Origin: Patiria miniata
Lineage: Eukaryota > Echinodermata > Asteroidea > Valvatida > Asterinidae
Direction: 5' to 3'
NCBI RefSeq assembly: GCF_015706575.1
Contig: NW_024037060.1
Span: 2,315,983-2,379,982 of the forward strand
Length of the DNA stretch: 64,000 nt
Made by a program: the position numbers and the translations under genes. Shown in pieces: positions 23,301 to 34,700 of the stretch. The first letter of the stretch is position 1. Each line of letters starts with the position of its first letter. Below the pieces are notes generated by a model. That model did not search any database, was not told where the DNA came from, and was given only the letters and a program-made list of their open reading frames with translations.

Positions 23301-25057
23301 CATTGACTCATCATCTCTAGTTTGTGCCATTTCAAGCAGATATACATGTATCAGATCATTGTTCACAAAGAGTTACTACTGGCCCATCTCCATTCATATC
23401 TGGTATGAGTTGCGGACATTGTATCAGGCATAAGTTGCAGAATTCTGAACAACTTCCCCGCAGTCTGCCCACAGTGAAGTTGTCAGTATTGGCGAGTCAA
23501 GCAGTTGCTGATGAAAATTTTCCTGGAACATGTCCGGGACAAATGCCGAGCTTCTTCCAGACAAAGTGAATGATTTTACCCACAACTTGGGCTGGAACTT
23601 GTCCCGGATATGAATTAAGACGGGCCAAAGTTTACCTTGCCACAACATTAGAAATGGCTTCACTCTGGGAGATTCCTCTTCATATGAAGTGTTGACTTCC
23701 AGTTTTCATATAACACAAACCGGGGACGATATTTGAGAGCTGCTAAGCACTGAAAATACTTGCTTTATTAAAAAAAAAAGCCCCTGGCCAATGTGTTCTG
23801 CAATATTTATTCTCTTTTTACCGATTCTCAGCTAATTCTCATTCAGCACATCAAACTATCCCAAACTTATGTATAAAATTTCTGCTTTAAGCCCATGAAA
23901 CTTTCACCTGTATCTTGTGAAAGCCAGTGATGTTTTGAGTCTTATTTTCATGTTTTATTTCATATTTGTCTTGGTGACAGGGCCCAAACAGCAGGGGAAG
24001 TTTGAGCGTTTGATGATGCATCGGATTAAATGGGGAGAAGACAAGAAGAGAGGAGCCGATATCGGTGAGAAACCCCAAATTTCTTAGCCTTTTCTATCCT
24101 TTTGCCAAAAGTCGGAGACCTTTGATTTTTTCGTGCGCTCCGGAAGTTCACCTGTGGGGAAATAAATTGTGTAACTATTTTCAGTTTGGCATGTATACTT
24201 TTTTTGCGAAAGAGTTTCTCTTTTTAACAGAATGGTGTAATCTGAAATCATACATCGCTTAGAGACACAAACTTGTCCCCAAAACTAAACAATATTTCTT
24301 GAATTTCTGCAGTCTACCCCCAAAAGCAAATAAAATATCAGTAAATCATGACCAACTATGTGTACTGTAGACTTTCTTGCACTTGTTCACAAAAGTTGAT
24401 TTGTTGTTGTGTGATGCCAATTTTCTGCATACTGCACGTAAAAACTAATCTGGGCACGCTACACCTTCTATCACAGAGGCCTCCTTCAATGGTGAAAGTA
24501 TTTTGCTAGCTATTCAGATAAGCTGTCATGGGGCAGTTGTTTTGTAAAATACCAGGCACAATGCTTTCGCCATTAAAGTTGGCCTCATGAGTGTACAGTG
24601 TTTACGTGCTTAGATTCGTCTATACCACTAGGAATGTGGGTGCTTTAAAAGTACTCACAAATAGGGAAATGTGGGGAAATAGAAAGAGGAACATGCCTGT
24701 GTGGCGGTCATCAACCACTTATTGTATTTTCACATATTTGTATTTTTGGTGATTAATTTTGATTTGAATAAGCGCAAAAAATAATGAACTGAACTGAAAT
24801 TGATATTCAAACTTTTACTCTTTATCTTTCTTTCTGTCACAGACTCAGATGACTCCGACAATGAGTCGGAGCCGAAAGTCAACAAGTGCGCCCTCGTGTG
24901 GCGGGGTATGGTCAAGCAGCGCTGCTTCAGCGAGCTGAAGTTCAAGCTGTGTCCAACAGAGTCCATGGCGAGGGAGCAGTTCCGTAAGCACGGCGTGGAG
25001 CACTACTGGGCCCTGGCCCACGGACAGCGCATCCTGGAGGCCACGGAAGATGCGTGA
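14343..25057 (+). CDS. PRPF3: U4/U6 snRNP protein PRP3 (pre-mRNA splicing factor)
   Basis: Thirteen exons: 14343-14499, 16303-16421, 16714-16878, 17774-18042, 18934-19024, 19767-19958, 20200-20301, 20706-20871, 21098-21241, 21602-21701, 22738-22970, 23981-24064 and 24843-25057. All phases match and the product is 678 aa (human 683). PRP3 with PRP4 stabilises the U4/U6 duplex in the tri-snRNP. Visible parts are an N-terminal PWI-type fold (1-90), a Pro/Gln-rich linker encoded by exon 4 ([12 protein letters not shown]), and the PRP3 domain with EWWDTFILP and GITNLVEHP. Then come the basic [20 protein letters not shown], and the C-terminal domain ([26 protein letters not shown]...CPTE...HYWALA). 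Intron 4 uses a GC donor. The terminal exon encodes an acidic [10 protein letters not shown] stretch. Introns carry the foldback, MITE, SINE and tandem-array features listed separately. Confidence 0.97.
14532..15548. mobile_element. 1,017-bp foldback transposon in PRPF3 intron 1
   Basis: Two nearly perfect inverted arms (14532-15018, 487 bp, and 15058-15548, 491 bp) flank a 39-bp loop. The outer ends are TAGCTGGAGTTACCC / GGGTAACTCCAGCTA. A 9-bp target duplication CTGCCGGCC lies at 14523-14531 and 15549-15557. The only visible length difference between the arms is a 4-bp indel, so insertion was recent. No transposase is encoded: the 61-aa ORFs on each arm are the same sequence read twice. A 9-bp TSD with long TIRs fits a non-autonomous Mutator-like/foldback element, but the superfamily is inferred. 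Confidence 0.92.
15947..16134. mobile_element. 188-bp hAT-like MITE (family 1) in PRPF3 intron 1
   Basis: Ends are GGAAAAAATGTTGCAACC and its imperfect reverse complement. A perfect 8-bp duplication CAGCTGAC flanks it (15939-15946 and 16135-16142). The interior (attcatgtcttaNcNttg...gatgatatatgaagaaaaaa) is shared with the element at 58521-58754. A solo end (ggaaagaatgttgcaacctgac) lies near 2867-2884. The 8-bp TSD suggests hAT mobilisation. Confidence 0.75.
18225..18730 (-). repeat. Two degraded tRNA-SINE remnants in PRPF3 intron 4
   Basis: Antisense tRNA-like phrases occur at about 18231-18285 (gtgtgaatcaaacc...caagtgcaggtgtctt) and 18618-18690 (attggaaccaactacctgc...agtgcagacgctt). They resemble the SINE fragment at 4101-4166. 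Both are too decayed for a cloverleaf. Confidence 0.35.
19208..19305 (+). repeat. tRNA-headed SINE in PRPF3 intron 5
   Basis: A nearly complete cloverleaf covers 19208-19280: acceptor GGCTGGA/TCTAGTC with two G-U pairs, D-arm GCTC/GAGC, and T-arm GCAGG/CCTGC. The would-be anticodon is GGC, but position 33 is C instead of the invariant U and the anticodon stem has a mismatch. The 3' tail tcaatttatttgttcaa is shared with the copy at 29490-29577, which marks it as a SINE and not a tRNA gene. Confidence 0.6.
19381..19766 (+). repeat. 135-bp tandem array carrying copies of the PRPF3 exon 6 5' edge
   Basis: Period 135 bp (starts 19381, 19516, 19651). The last, diverged unit runs into the true acceptor of exon 6. 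Each upstream unit contains 'ggttatccca[t]gccaatatccg[a]gccaagaggagag', matching the real intron-exon border 'ggttatcccag|GCCAATATCCGTGCCAAGAGGAGAG', but with the acceptor AG changed to AT. 135 is divisible by 3, which creates a spurious 88-codon open frame at 19441-19707. Confidence 0.85.
21864..22378 (+). mobile_element. TTAA-flanked MITE, copy 1 (PRPF3 intron 10)
   Basis: TTAA at 21860-21863 and 22379-22382 flanks a 515-bp element with ends AGGGAA.../...TTCCCT. Inside are an inverted pair (ctggttccctgactcc ... ggtcagggaaccag) and a 28-bp perfect palindrome at 22191-22218 (halves ccaacgctgatcgg / ccgatcagcgttgg). Two more copies lie at 37910-38428 (inverted) and 54305-54829. The TTAA target suggests piggyBac-type mobilisation. 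No transposase ORF is present. Confidence 0.8.
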
Positions 25058-25890
25058 ATGTCTTAGAAAACAAAGAGGGATGGTCACCTCCCCTACGTGA
25101 TTCTTGTCAAAAGCCTGCTGGAAAATGTGCGGTCAAGTTTGATTGGTTCTTTGGGTTTCTTCCAAATGATATGTGACCCAGTCCAACAAAATGAGTCTTG
25201 AGTTGCCTGAGCTACTTATGAGTTACAGATTTTTGAACGGAATACAGTAGAAACTCTCAGTGTTTTCACTCCATAATCACCCGTTTGTCATACTAAGTGA
25301 TATATTGAAATGAAGAGCGAAGTTTAATTGTTTAAAATGCATAGGGGATTTGAAAAAAGTCCTTCAGATACACTCTAAAATGCGCCAACAGTTGGCTAAT
25401 ATGTTCCAAATTTTGTGGACAGCAGAATATTGGGACCTGATCTATAGCATGACATCTTGAGTATTATGGGGGACAGGTTGAACAATTTGTCTCTGACCAG
25501 AACTAATCCTCATGTTTCTGGATCGGTTACTTGCAAGAATAAATTTTGGCAACTTACAACTCATTTCACAGAACTTGCTCACATACTCGTGTCGATGGAA
25601 GTATTTTGGACTGGCTCAAGTCCGAATCATATGTTATTTTTTTCATTTGCTTACAAGTTTAATTTTGTTTTGTGTAAACTCTTTCCCAGAAAAAGGTCAC
25701 TTGGAATTTAAAAAACAAATGGAAGAATTTATTGTAAAGAGCATTTCGTATTTGTTTTCATATTTTTCTCAGAGCCCACATTGTATTAACAAGGAACAAT
25801 TAAAGTAACAACTGTTTTGTTGTTTGTTTTTGCAATTTTTCCCAACAAAAGTAACTACATGTACCAATAAATATTACAAATCCCCTTAAT
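25058..25890 (+). other. PRPF3 3' UTR
   Basis: Follows the TGA ending at 25057. Candidate poly(A) signals AATAAA lie at 25538-25543 and 25866-25871. No other feature is visible. Confidence 0.5.
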
Positions 25891-28729
25891 ATTTATATTA
25901 GCAGAAGATATTGCTTCACTCATTGTATATTACCTTTTGAATTTGCATGTCATTTTATTTATACCAAAAATCAAGACAAATGTTAAAAGAAAAATAACCT
26001 TAAATACCCTCCTAGATGTTTTAAAATTCTCAATTTTAGGGGATTTGGGGGATTGAAATGGCCCTTAAAACTCAAGTTTAAAAAAAATACCACCATTTTT
26101 CTACAAAACAAAAGGATTGCAGAGAATTGGGGAAGGTTCCTCAACAAAATATGCTTTGCCTCACTACGCATGGTTCTTGTTACCCCAGCAATCCTGTGAG
26201 AGCATGATTCGCTTTGAGCCTTTTCTTTCTCTCTGGTTCTTTCTAGAACTCGTCTCATCCAGAACCTTCATATATCTATACACCTCGGTATATACACACA
26301 TCCAGAACCTTGACTGCAGAGGATCATTTATACCATGCGACACCACATGGTAAGCAGAGAGATGCAATTTTAGTTCCAAGGTGAGAAGACCGATTATTGT
26401 TTTAAAGAGGTTATAAGTATTTGGATTTTTTTGCATTTTTAATCCCTGATCAAAATTAACCCTCAATATAAAACTAAATGATTCGAGAACCAAGTATAGT
26501 TGCATGGATTTACTGTTCAATAACTTGCTTAATAGGATACTGGCAGCATTTTGTTTTTTATCAGAAAGTTGTAGAGATAAATTCTAAGAGCTTCGTTTTT
26601 AAAAACTCTTCTTGAGGCCAACCTAAATAAGCAAGTGTTGTTTGAAACCTGTGTCGGAATGTACATTACGTGTCGTGTAAGAAAAAATGTTAAAAGGAGG
26701 CCTTGAATATAAATTATAAAAAAAAAGAAAACAGAAAAAAAACATGTTTATAGTTTTTCCTAATTTCTTCGCTGAAGCAGAAACAGTTTAGTTCATGTTT
26801 CTAATTTCTTGAGTTCATGTGTGTGCCACCTAATTCAGTTACTTTTTCTGTAAAGTGTCAAGACTCTTCTGTACTGTAATTTTTTTTTTAATGTAAACGC
26901 AACAAAATAAGACGAGTGGGCATAAATGTGCCCCCATGATGAAATCTTAAAATTTTACACAGCCCCCCCCCCCTATTATCGTAGTTCATAACACAAGCAT
27001 TATGAAGAGCAAAATTTGTACTATCTTCGTTACTGCAAAGTACTCACAATTTTTGACCACCATTGATTTTGCTACTCCAGCTAGGATTTATCCCATTTTT
27101 TTTCTTGGCAAATATCTAAAAAACAAAAAGTACCCACAGTTATCCCAATAGAGCTGGTTATAGCTCAAGCTGCCCCGCCCAGCTTATTTTGTTGGCCCCG
27201 CCCACAAGTCGCTTCCCACCAAAACTAGACACAGGTTTTCTGTTGTTGCTTTGCTACCTGTATTATAGATGTATCATGTGTGATGGCGATGGTATGGTAA
27301 GAAAATAGTGTGACGGAGCGCAACATGGCACATGCCTCGACACTGAAACAGGTATTTGTATATGCATGTATGTATTGTACTACGTTTGTTTCATTTTTGG
27401 GGTAATGGTATGTTTTATCTTTCAGGTAGTGTATGAGATAAGTTAAGAGTACATTCATTTTACTTAAGTACATTTGTCCTTTTATAATCAAGGTGATGTT
27501 ACTTTGAATGACTGTTAAAGGACACAAAATACTTTGAATCGACCAGGACTCAATGTCATAGCGCTGCTTAACAGCCGATTTTCTGCTAACAGAGCCTCCG
27601 TCTATTTCATAGAGATTGTTAAGCAGTATAAAGCACAGCGAAAGCAGCTGAACCACAGAGGGAACAGTTGCTTAAATCAGTGACGTTACAATAGAAATCT
27701 CCATGTGCGCACTTGCAACCGTTAGCACGTCCACGCCATGAAATAGTGCTTAAGCAGCAGCAAGCACAACTTTTCTACTAACTTAAGCAGCGCTATGAAA
27801 TTGGGCCCAGATTAATGTGAAACCAAACAAGTGAAAAGTTAATTATTGAAAAATATTTGTTACAAGGTTTTGATTTAATTTGTGCCAGACGAACCATTGT
27901 AGATTGCATTTTTGTTTATCAAACGTTTGACTAATGAATCCTCATTACAGTTGCCCAAGTTTGTTGTGTAAAATACTAAAGTATCTTTGTAAAAAAAATA
28001 TTTAAATACTTGTGTTGACCACTGCATTGAAGAAACTATAAACTTTAATCAAACTACTGGCGCCATCATCTGTTGAATTTGCAAAAAATACAATTATTTT
28101 CCTCAGTCGTGAACTGCTGATTCGAGAATGACTTGGAGCAAAGTTTTGTGACATCAATTGCACCTCATAATTTTTGGGATTAAACTAGTTTATCATTTGC
28201 ACTCTAAATATTCTAAACGTTTTTGTAAGTTGCAAGCGTAACAGCATTTTATCGACACAATCCGATATTTAAGAGGGACAGGTCTGAGCGTCTACGTGAT
28301 TTTATTTCTGCCACAAAAGTGCCCATTTATAGCATATTCTTTCATTTCTGCCATGTGAAAAAATAAATAAAATCTGTAGTCATGAACATTACAATAATAT
28401 CTCCAACGATTGTACATTATTCTGGCTTGTCTGTAGGTACATTGTAGCTGAAAAGAAATGAGTTAAGTACATTGTGTATAAGAATTTATCATATGGACTA
28501 AAATATTGTAACACTTTGAGGTGTTTTTTGTTGCATGCCTGTTAAGGGAATTGAGGGCATCACAAAAATTATACTGCTTCAGTTACACTAATTCCAAAGT
28601 CTAGGCAGATACATGTACATACTTGAAAGGTTCACTGTATTGCATACAGAGATTCTTTAAAAAATGGCTTGATGCTTGCAACATTTTTAAAAAATTAATA
28701 AAAACTGTTCCTATGAACACGTATGATTA
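25891..28729. other. Convergent intergenic / KTI12 3' UTR
   Basis: No coding sequence is supported. A minus-strand poly(A) signal candidate for KTI12 (forward TTTATT) lies at 28301-28306, about 430 bp past its stop codon. A poly-C tract lies near 26962. One MITE (27545-27808) is listed separately. Confidence 0.5.
27545..27808. mobile_element. MITE with GGGCCCAATTTCATAGCGCTGCTTAA-type ends
   Basis: The left end (aggactcaatgtcatagcgctgcttaa) and right end (ttaagcagcgctatgaaattgggccc) form imperfect inverted repeats of about 26 bp. Internal subrepeats such as gcttaagcag recur. There is no ORF. I recall similar ends as common in marine invertebrate DNA, but could not check this. Confidence 0.6.
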
Positions 28730-31700
28730 TCATCTGATGCTGTTGTTGAGGTATTGCACAAACATGCTATGCAGCCTGGACGTATCTTCGACTGGGTGCA
28801 GCTTGGTGTACGTGATGAACTGACGTCGGATTCGCTGGAGCTCGGCTGCATTCACGTTCCTCGTTAAGTTGATGTGATGATACGAAGACTGTTAAGGAAT
28901 TGCCATTCATGATAGGGAAAATCTAGTTGAAAGGCAGAGACAACATTTTTGTATGCATACTTGCCCTGAACAAGGCTTAAAGCCACTCCAGGTACAGGGT
29001 TACAAGAGAAATGAAAATAAAAGTAGGTACTCAGGAAAACTAAAGGTAGGAATTAACATTCCTCTTGAAACACGACAGATCATAGGTTGGAGGGAAACGA
29101 GCATCAGGCAAGGAATTCCGAAGAAATGTAGCACGTGAAAAAAAAAACCTATGGAATATCCTTTTATTCTACATCTAGATAGCAAATACAATGTATCCAG
29201 ATATACAATTTTCAGAAACTACTACAAAATAGCTTATAATTTTAGTTGCAAGTAAATTATAGTACACTGTATCAAGCATCCTGTCAAACCATAACCCCTG
29301 GTAAACTGTTATTTTTAAAGAAATAGAGAAATTTTGTGTCATTGTCCAATGATCACCTGGCCAAGCGATCATTGTAAAGATTTTCTTCCTTTCAAATACT
29401 ACAGAACCCAAGTACATGTATGACTTTATAATTTCTTTTCTTCAAATAAAACACAAAGGAAATTGACTAGGTGCATAATAATGAATTTAAATTTGAACAA
29501 AGAAATTGACAGTGGGGTTTGAACCCGCGACCTCCAGATTACCGTTCCGGTGCTCTATCAACTGAGCTCCCCGTATCACGCCTGTCCGAAATGGGGTAAT
29601 GGGCAGACCTTGGTAAAAGGATATTTTATCTTGCGTCCCAGGGATACCGATCGTGTCTCCAGGAAGACCTGTTTTCTGAGCTGTAATAAGTGTCTGTTGA
29701 AAAAGAAGAAAATATTCCTTAAAGCATACATGTATATTCAGTTTAAAATTAAAAAATCCCCAAGATGGCTCTGCAGTTGTGGAATTACTTTCAACATGGT
29801 AGGAACCACAGCTTCAACATACAAGTAGTTTGAAGTGCGTACTTTTTGAAAACATCATTCCTCTTTCCTGAAATGAATTGAGTATTTTGGATTTTAGGTT
29901 GCATTCGGTTTGTGACTTACGGTTACTATTTCTTGAGTAATCTTGTCCAGCTCGTGCAGGAAATTGGTTGCTGACAGAGGTTGCTACAGGAAATATGAAA
30001 GAATTAATAATAAAATCTTGGATTGAAATATACTTCCCATCATTTTCCAAGAGAATGAGATGGCTTGCAGTGTTAAAACAATGCTCTACATTGTCACATT
30101 ATCGGCAAACACGGATGTTCATTATTCTGCCCTGCCCAGTTGACCACGCCCCTCAACCACACCCATACTCCCACTGTTAATGACCAAGACAGTGGATAGG
30201 CGAGGAGGCTATGCTTTCCTGCTAAAAACGGCCTCCATTTTCTAGCATAGAAAACTCAGCAACCCTGCCCCACCCATGTGGCCCCACCCCTAAACCACAC
30301 CCATACTCCCACTGTTAATGACCAAGACAGTGGACAGGCGAGGAGGCTATGCTTTCCTACTAAAAACGGCCTCCATTTTCTAGCATAGAAAGCTCAGCAA
30401 CCCTGCCCCACCCATGTGGCCACACCCTTTAACCACACCCATACTCCCATTGTTACTGACCGAGACAGTGGATAGATTAGAAGTTGTGCTTTCCTACTAA
30501 AAATGGCCTCCATCTACTAGCATACGAAGCTCAGCAACCCTGCCCCGCCCATGTGGCCACACCCCTAAACCACACCCATGCTCCCACTAACACTGACCGA
30601 GACAGTGGACAGGTTTGGAGGCGGGGCTTTTCTGCTAAAGATGGCATCGCATATCGCCTGGCAAGGCAGCTCATCCTCCGGATGCAACGTGAAGAGTGGG
30701 GAGTCCCAACGATTTCTGGATTCCGGTGGTTCAAACCTCATCACCAAGCCATCAAATCTGAACACACACAAAGAGAACACACCGACATGTAACTCAACTG
30801 TTATACAATCCAGTACATCATCAGCAAGCCTACAGATTGTGACCAGTTCACTAAGTAAGTCCAGTTCACTCAGTGTTTTATCATGTAAAAGTGTTCCATA
30901 CTTGCTATTTGTTTTGCAAATTGTTATGGTGTTTCTTATTCAGTTAACACCTGACAAAACGGGGGTAATCTTCTTTGTTCATATATAGTACCATTTAAGT
31001 TGCTGTGGGTTTGAGGTTTCATTGTTGTTCACTACAACAGAAATTTGAGGTTTCACCGTTGTTCACTACAACAGAAATTATCAGCTGTTCCTATTCCCCA
31101 GTAGAGGCATATTTTAAATTGTTCCTTGTACACTCAACTATAGACTGGGTATAAAAAGCCTTGCAAAGGAATGAAGATTGTCATTCCTTCTTCAGCCTCT
31201 GCTCACTGCAACCAGCGTGTTTTAGTCAGTTTGGCTTGCCATGTGGTCCGGGGCGTGGCTCAGGTACATGCAGACAGCAGTTATAGACAATCATGTACAT
31301 GTACAGTACCTTTACCGGGAATGGCCTACACTTGATGGATGCCTGAATAAGGTACAGTTATTAATTGATATTAATTTGTATTGATACCGGTACATGTATC
31401 ATGTTATTTGTTTAAATTGGAATTGTTGTATGAACTGCCATTATTCAAAGAATAGTTTATTTTTGATTAATAAATAAAAAAAACATACTGCTTATAATAT
31501 CCGCTCTGTTCACAAGTACCCCCTCACCGGCAAAGTAAGTACAGTTGGGGGTGACTGACCGACGCCATCTTGCCTGACTGCAATATTTTGCCGCGAAGCG
31601 TAGCCACTGCATGTACATAGTACAAACTACAAATCCCCTGGTGTACGTGCGTCACGCACAAGAAACGGTGGGCACGCGTCAACCAGCAAAATATATGTCC

Positions 31701-34700
31701 CCCGCCCATGGGACGTCAGTGCTAGATAAAAGGGCGCCCTCTTTAGTTTGCGCACGGAGCCTATAGTTGGTTTGTTGAAAAATGGTGGATGTTACAACTT
31801 ATTAATTTATTCTCTTACAGGCTTCACCCTTATCTCTTAATTAGGGTTCTAGAATGCCTTCCGGGTAGTCCCTACCAGTAGTTAAGTTCTAGTATTTCGT
31901 TGTACTGTCTTGTCGTAAACCTGCAATTATTTTTGTATGTAACAGGAGGGAAAGATTCCCATATTTAGCCATCGCTAATTTTTCCCTTCAGTGACCTATC
32001 AGCCTTCAGATATCAAAATCAGCCATCAGAAAGTGATAATATAAATAACATTCAACAGGGAAAGTATCGAAGTATTTACTGGGAAAACACTTAGAAATTT
32101 TCAGACCATGTCTCATAGGGTTTGTACACAGGATGACAAGTGATGGCCAGATATGGGAATCTTTCCAACAGAAGAGTTTACCGACTGAAAGTCTCGAGTA
32201 AAATTATGAAATGAAATTGTTCTAATTATTTTGGAAAGTCTGGGAAAGCGTGTTTTCTTTAGCCAGGACGAATTTTGCTAGGGGGCCAGAATCTAGTTTG
32301 AAAATTTACTTCTTTTCCATTTGCTCTAGTTGTAAGATTTTTCAGTCAACTGCCCAATTTTTAATCAACTAACTGTCTTCAATTATTCTCCACAAGGAAG
32401 CGCTTTGGTCTTTTTAGGTTCTACAAGGTCTAGGCACAAGGTAACTCCTAGGGAACATAATGCACTCAAAGAAGAGACATTTTGTAAACTGGCTAAGTAA
32501 TTACAACGATGTGAAAGGGGGGGGGGGGTTCAGATAAAATTTGATGTAAAGTTGTTTCAGGGGAAGGGAAAGTCAAGTTTTTTAACAAATTAACTGAGCG
32601 TTAAATTACACAATCCAATATTTTTCTAGTTGACTCACATTTCCTGTGTGTACTGTTCCTTCTCTGGTCTGCATGAGTTCCACTCTGAAGCAACGTCTGC
32701 GACAGTTTCACAATAAATCTGACAGGATGTTATAAAACCAGACAAATTTAACTAGAGAGCATGTACTTGCTTGCACATGTACTTCCAACAATGGCATTTG
32801 TCTTCACAATTAATTTTTCATTATCTTGTTTGAACTTTCAAATGTCATACATGGAAGTCCATAAAGTGACGATTACAAACATAAAAGTGAAGGTAATTGT
32901 ACCTTCACAAATTAGTTCAGTATGCTTGTAACATCAACATACTTGCATCTGGGGGGAAATTTCACAGCAGCTTTTGAAAATGAAACTGAAAATAATTTTA
33001 TATTTTACAGAAGTTAATGTCTTTCTGATTTGCCACTTACCACACAATGCGGTGTTTGCGATGACTTTACGGCGCAATATAATTCATATCTAAAACCTGA
33101 GGTGACAAAAAAACAAAAGAGAAACTCTAAGGCTAAGACCTTGGAAGGATTCTTGGCAAGATTAGAAAGCACATTTTATTTTGCACATTAATTTGTCAAT
33201 GACTTTTATTTGTTTCCAACAAAATGGTAGCTATGTAGAAAGGGTTATGGCTTCTTTGGACATAATTTTATTTCCTCTCAGCAAAAAAGTCCAAAAATTG
33301 AATAATCCATCCACTGTCTTGGAAAATCTACCATCTTGAGAAAATTTTTTTTTTTTTTAACTCAATTTTTTTTTTCAAAAAGGCCGGACGGGAAACTACT
33401 TAATTTATTTACTTGGCCAAATAAAAGAAAAGTGTGCCAGGGAGCTTTGCTAATAAATTCTACAAACTCATGGCAAAAAGGTCATTCGCTTAAAAAAAGA
33501 AAAAAACTGGGGATTTACCGCAACAGCAGAATCTGCAACACATGGCACAGATGTTTTTGTCATGTAGTTTTTTTTTTATTTATAACCATGTACAATTTCC
33601 CCCAAATTTCCTGAACATTGACAATACTGTACATGTACGGTACATTGCAAAATTTCCTGTAACTGAATCCTCAAATACTAATTTGGTCACAACTTCTTTA
33701 CTTGGAAGCAGGAAGCCTGGTGTGTCGCAATGAGGAATTTGCTAGGAGGAATTCATGGTGACAAAATTGACTTTGGGGTTGAACAGGGTGGGGTTGGATG
33801 AGAGAGGTACATGCACATGGTGAAGGCGGGGCAGGATCGGGTGAAGGTGGGGGGGCAGGATGGGGTGAGCTGAAAAGAGATGGGTTGGGGTAAGATGGGA
33901 ATAGAGTGGGTTTGGGTGGGGTGGGTGTCTGGGTTTGGGTGGGGTGGGTGGGGCAGGGTAGAATTGAGTGGGATGGGTTTCAGGAACTGTAGACTATTGT
34001 AAAATTGTAATCCTTACCTTTGATGTAGTTCAGTGAGTCAAGGATAAGTACACTGTCCTTGGAGAGTTTTCTGTTAATGAAATTACAATAACTTGATCAT
34101 GAGAAAACTGACAGCATAACTTTACAGAGCCAACCCCACATAACAATCTCTGATTCTAGTCTCTTGATGACGACTAAAGCACATTGGTTGAAAAGTTTAG
34201 TAGACCAGAGTTCAATGTGGAAACTGCTCCATCTTCGTACAGTATTCATGGTAATAAAAACCATTACACATGGTCTTTCTGCAAACCAATACCGATAACT
34301 GACGTGAGGAACTAGTCGAGATGTTTATCAGTTTTTGGTACATTAACACCCCCTTCCAGTTCCTACCCCCACCCACCCATCCCAATCGATGCCACCCTGC
34401 ATGTACTTATTAAACACCCCCCCTCCCATACCGCACCAATTCTGGTCTTACCTAATGACTGCTGATTTGAGTGTCCCACGTAACTCCTTTTCCTGTTTAG
34501 AATCTGAAACAAAGCAGCCAACAAAATCTCCCAATTGGATAGATGTCATCATTTTCCTCAATTCTCCAGACCGAGTGGTGGCCTGGTCACCTATCAGACC
34601 AAGGGGCTTCACAATGGGATGGGGGAGGGCAGAGATGGCAGGTCTACAGTCATGACAGTGGGAGGGGGGGTTTGAAGGTTTAAATTCCCCTCTTGGATGC

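Noticed and set aside
28874..28888. GT-AG model for the last KTI12 exon starting at 28888
   Set aside because: It would add five residues not found in the family and has no in-phase GT donor upstream. The AT-AC model fits exactly.
30484..30988. Plus-strand ORFs over KTI12 exon 6
   Set aside because: The minus strand carries the conserved KTI12 motif RFEPPESRNRWDSPLF; the plus frames are antisense shadows.
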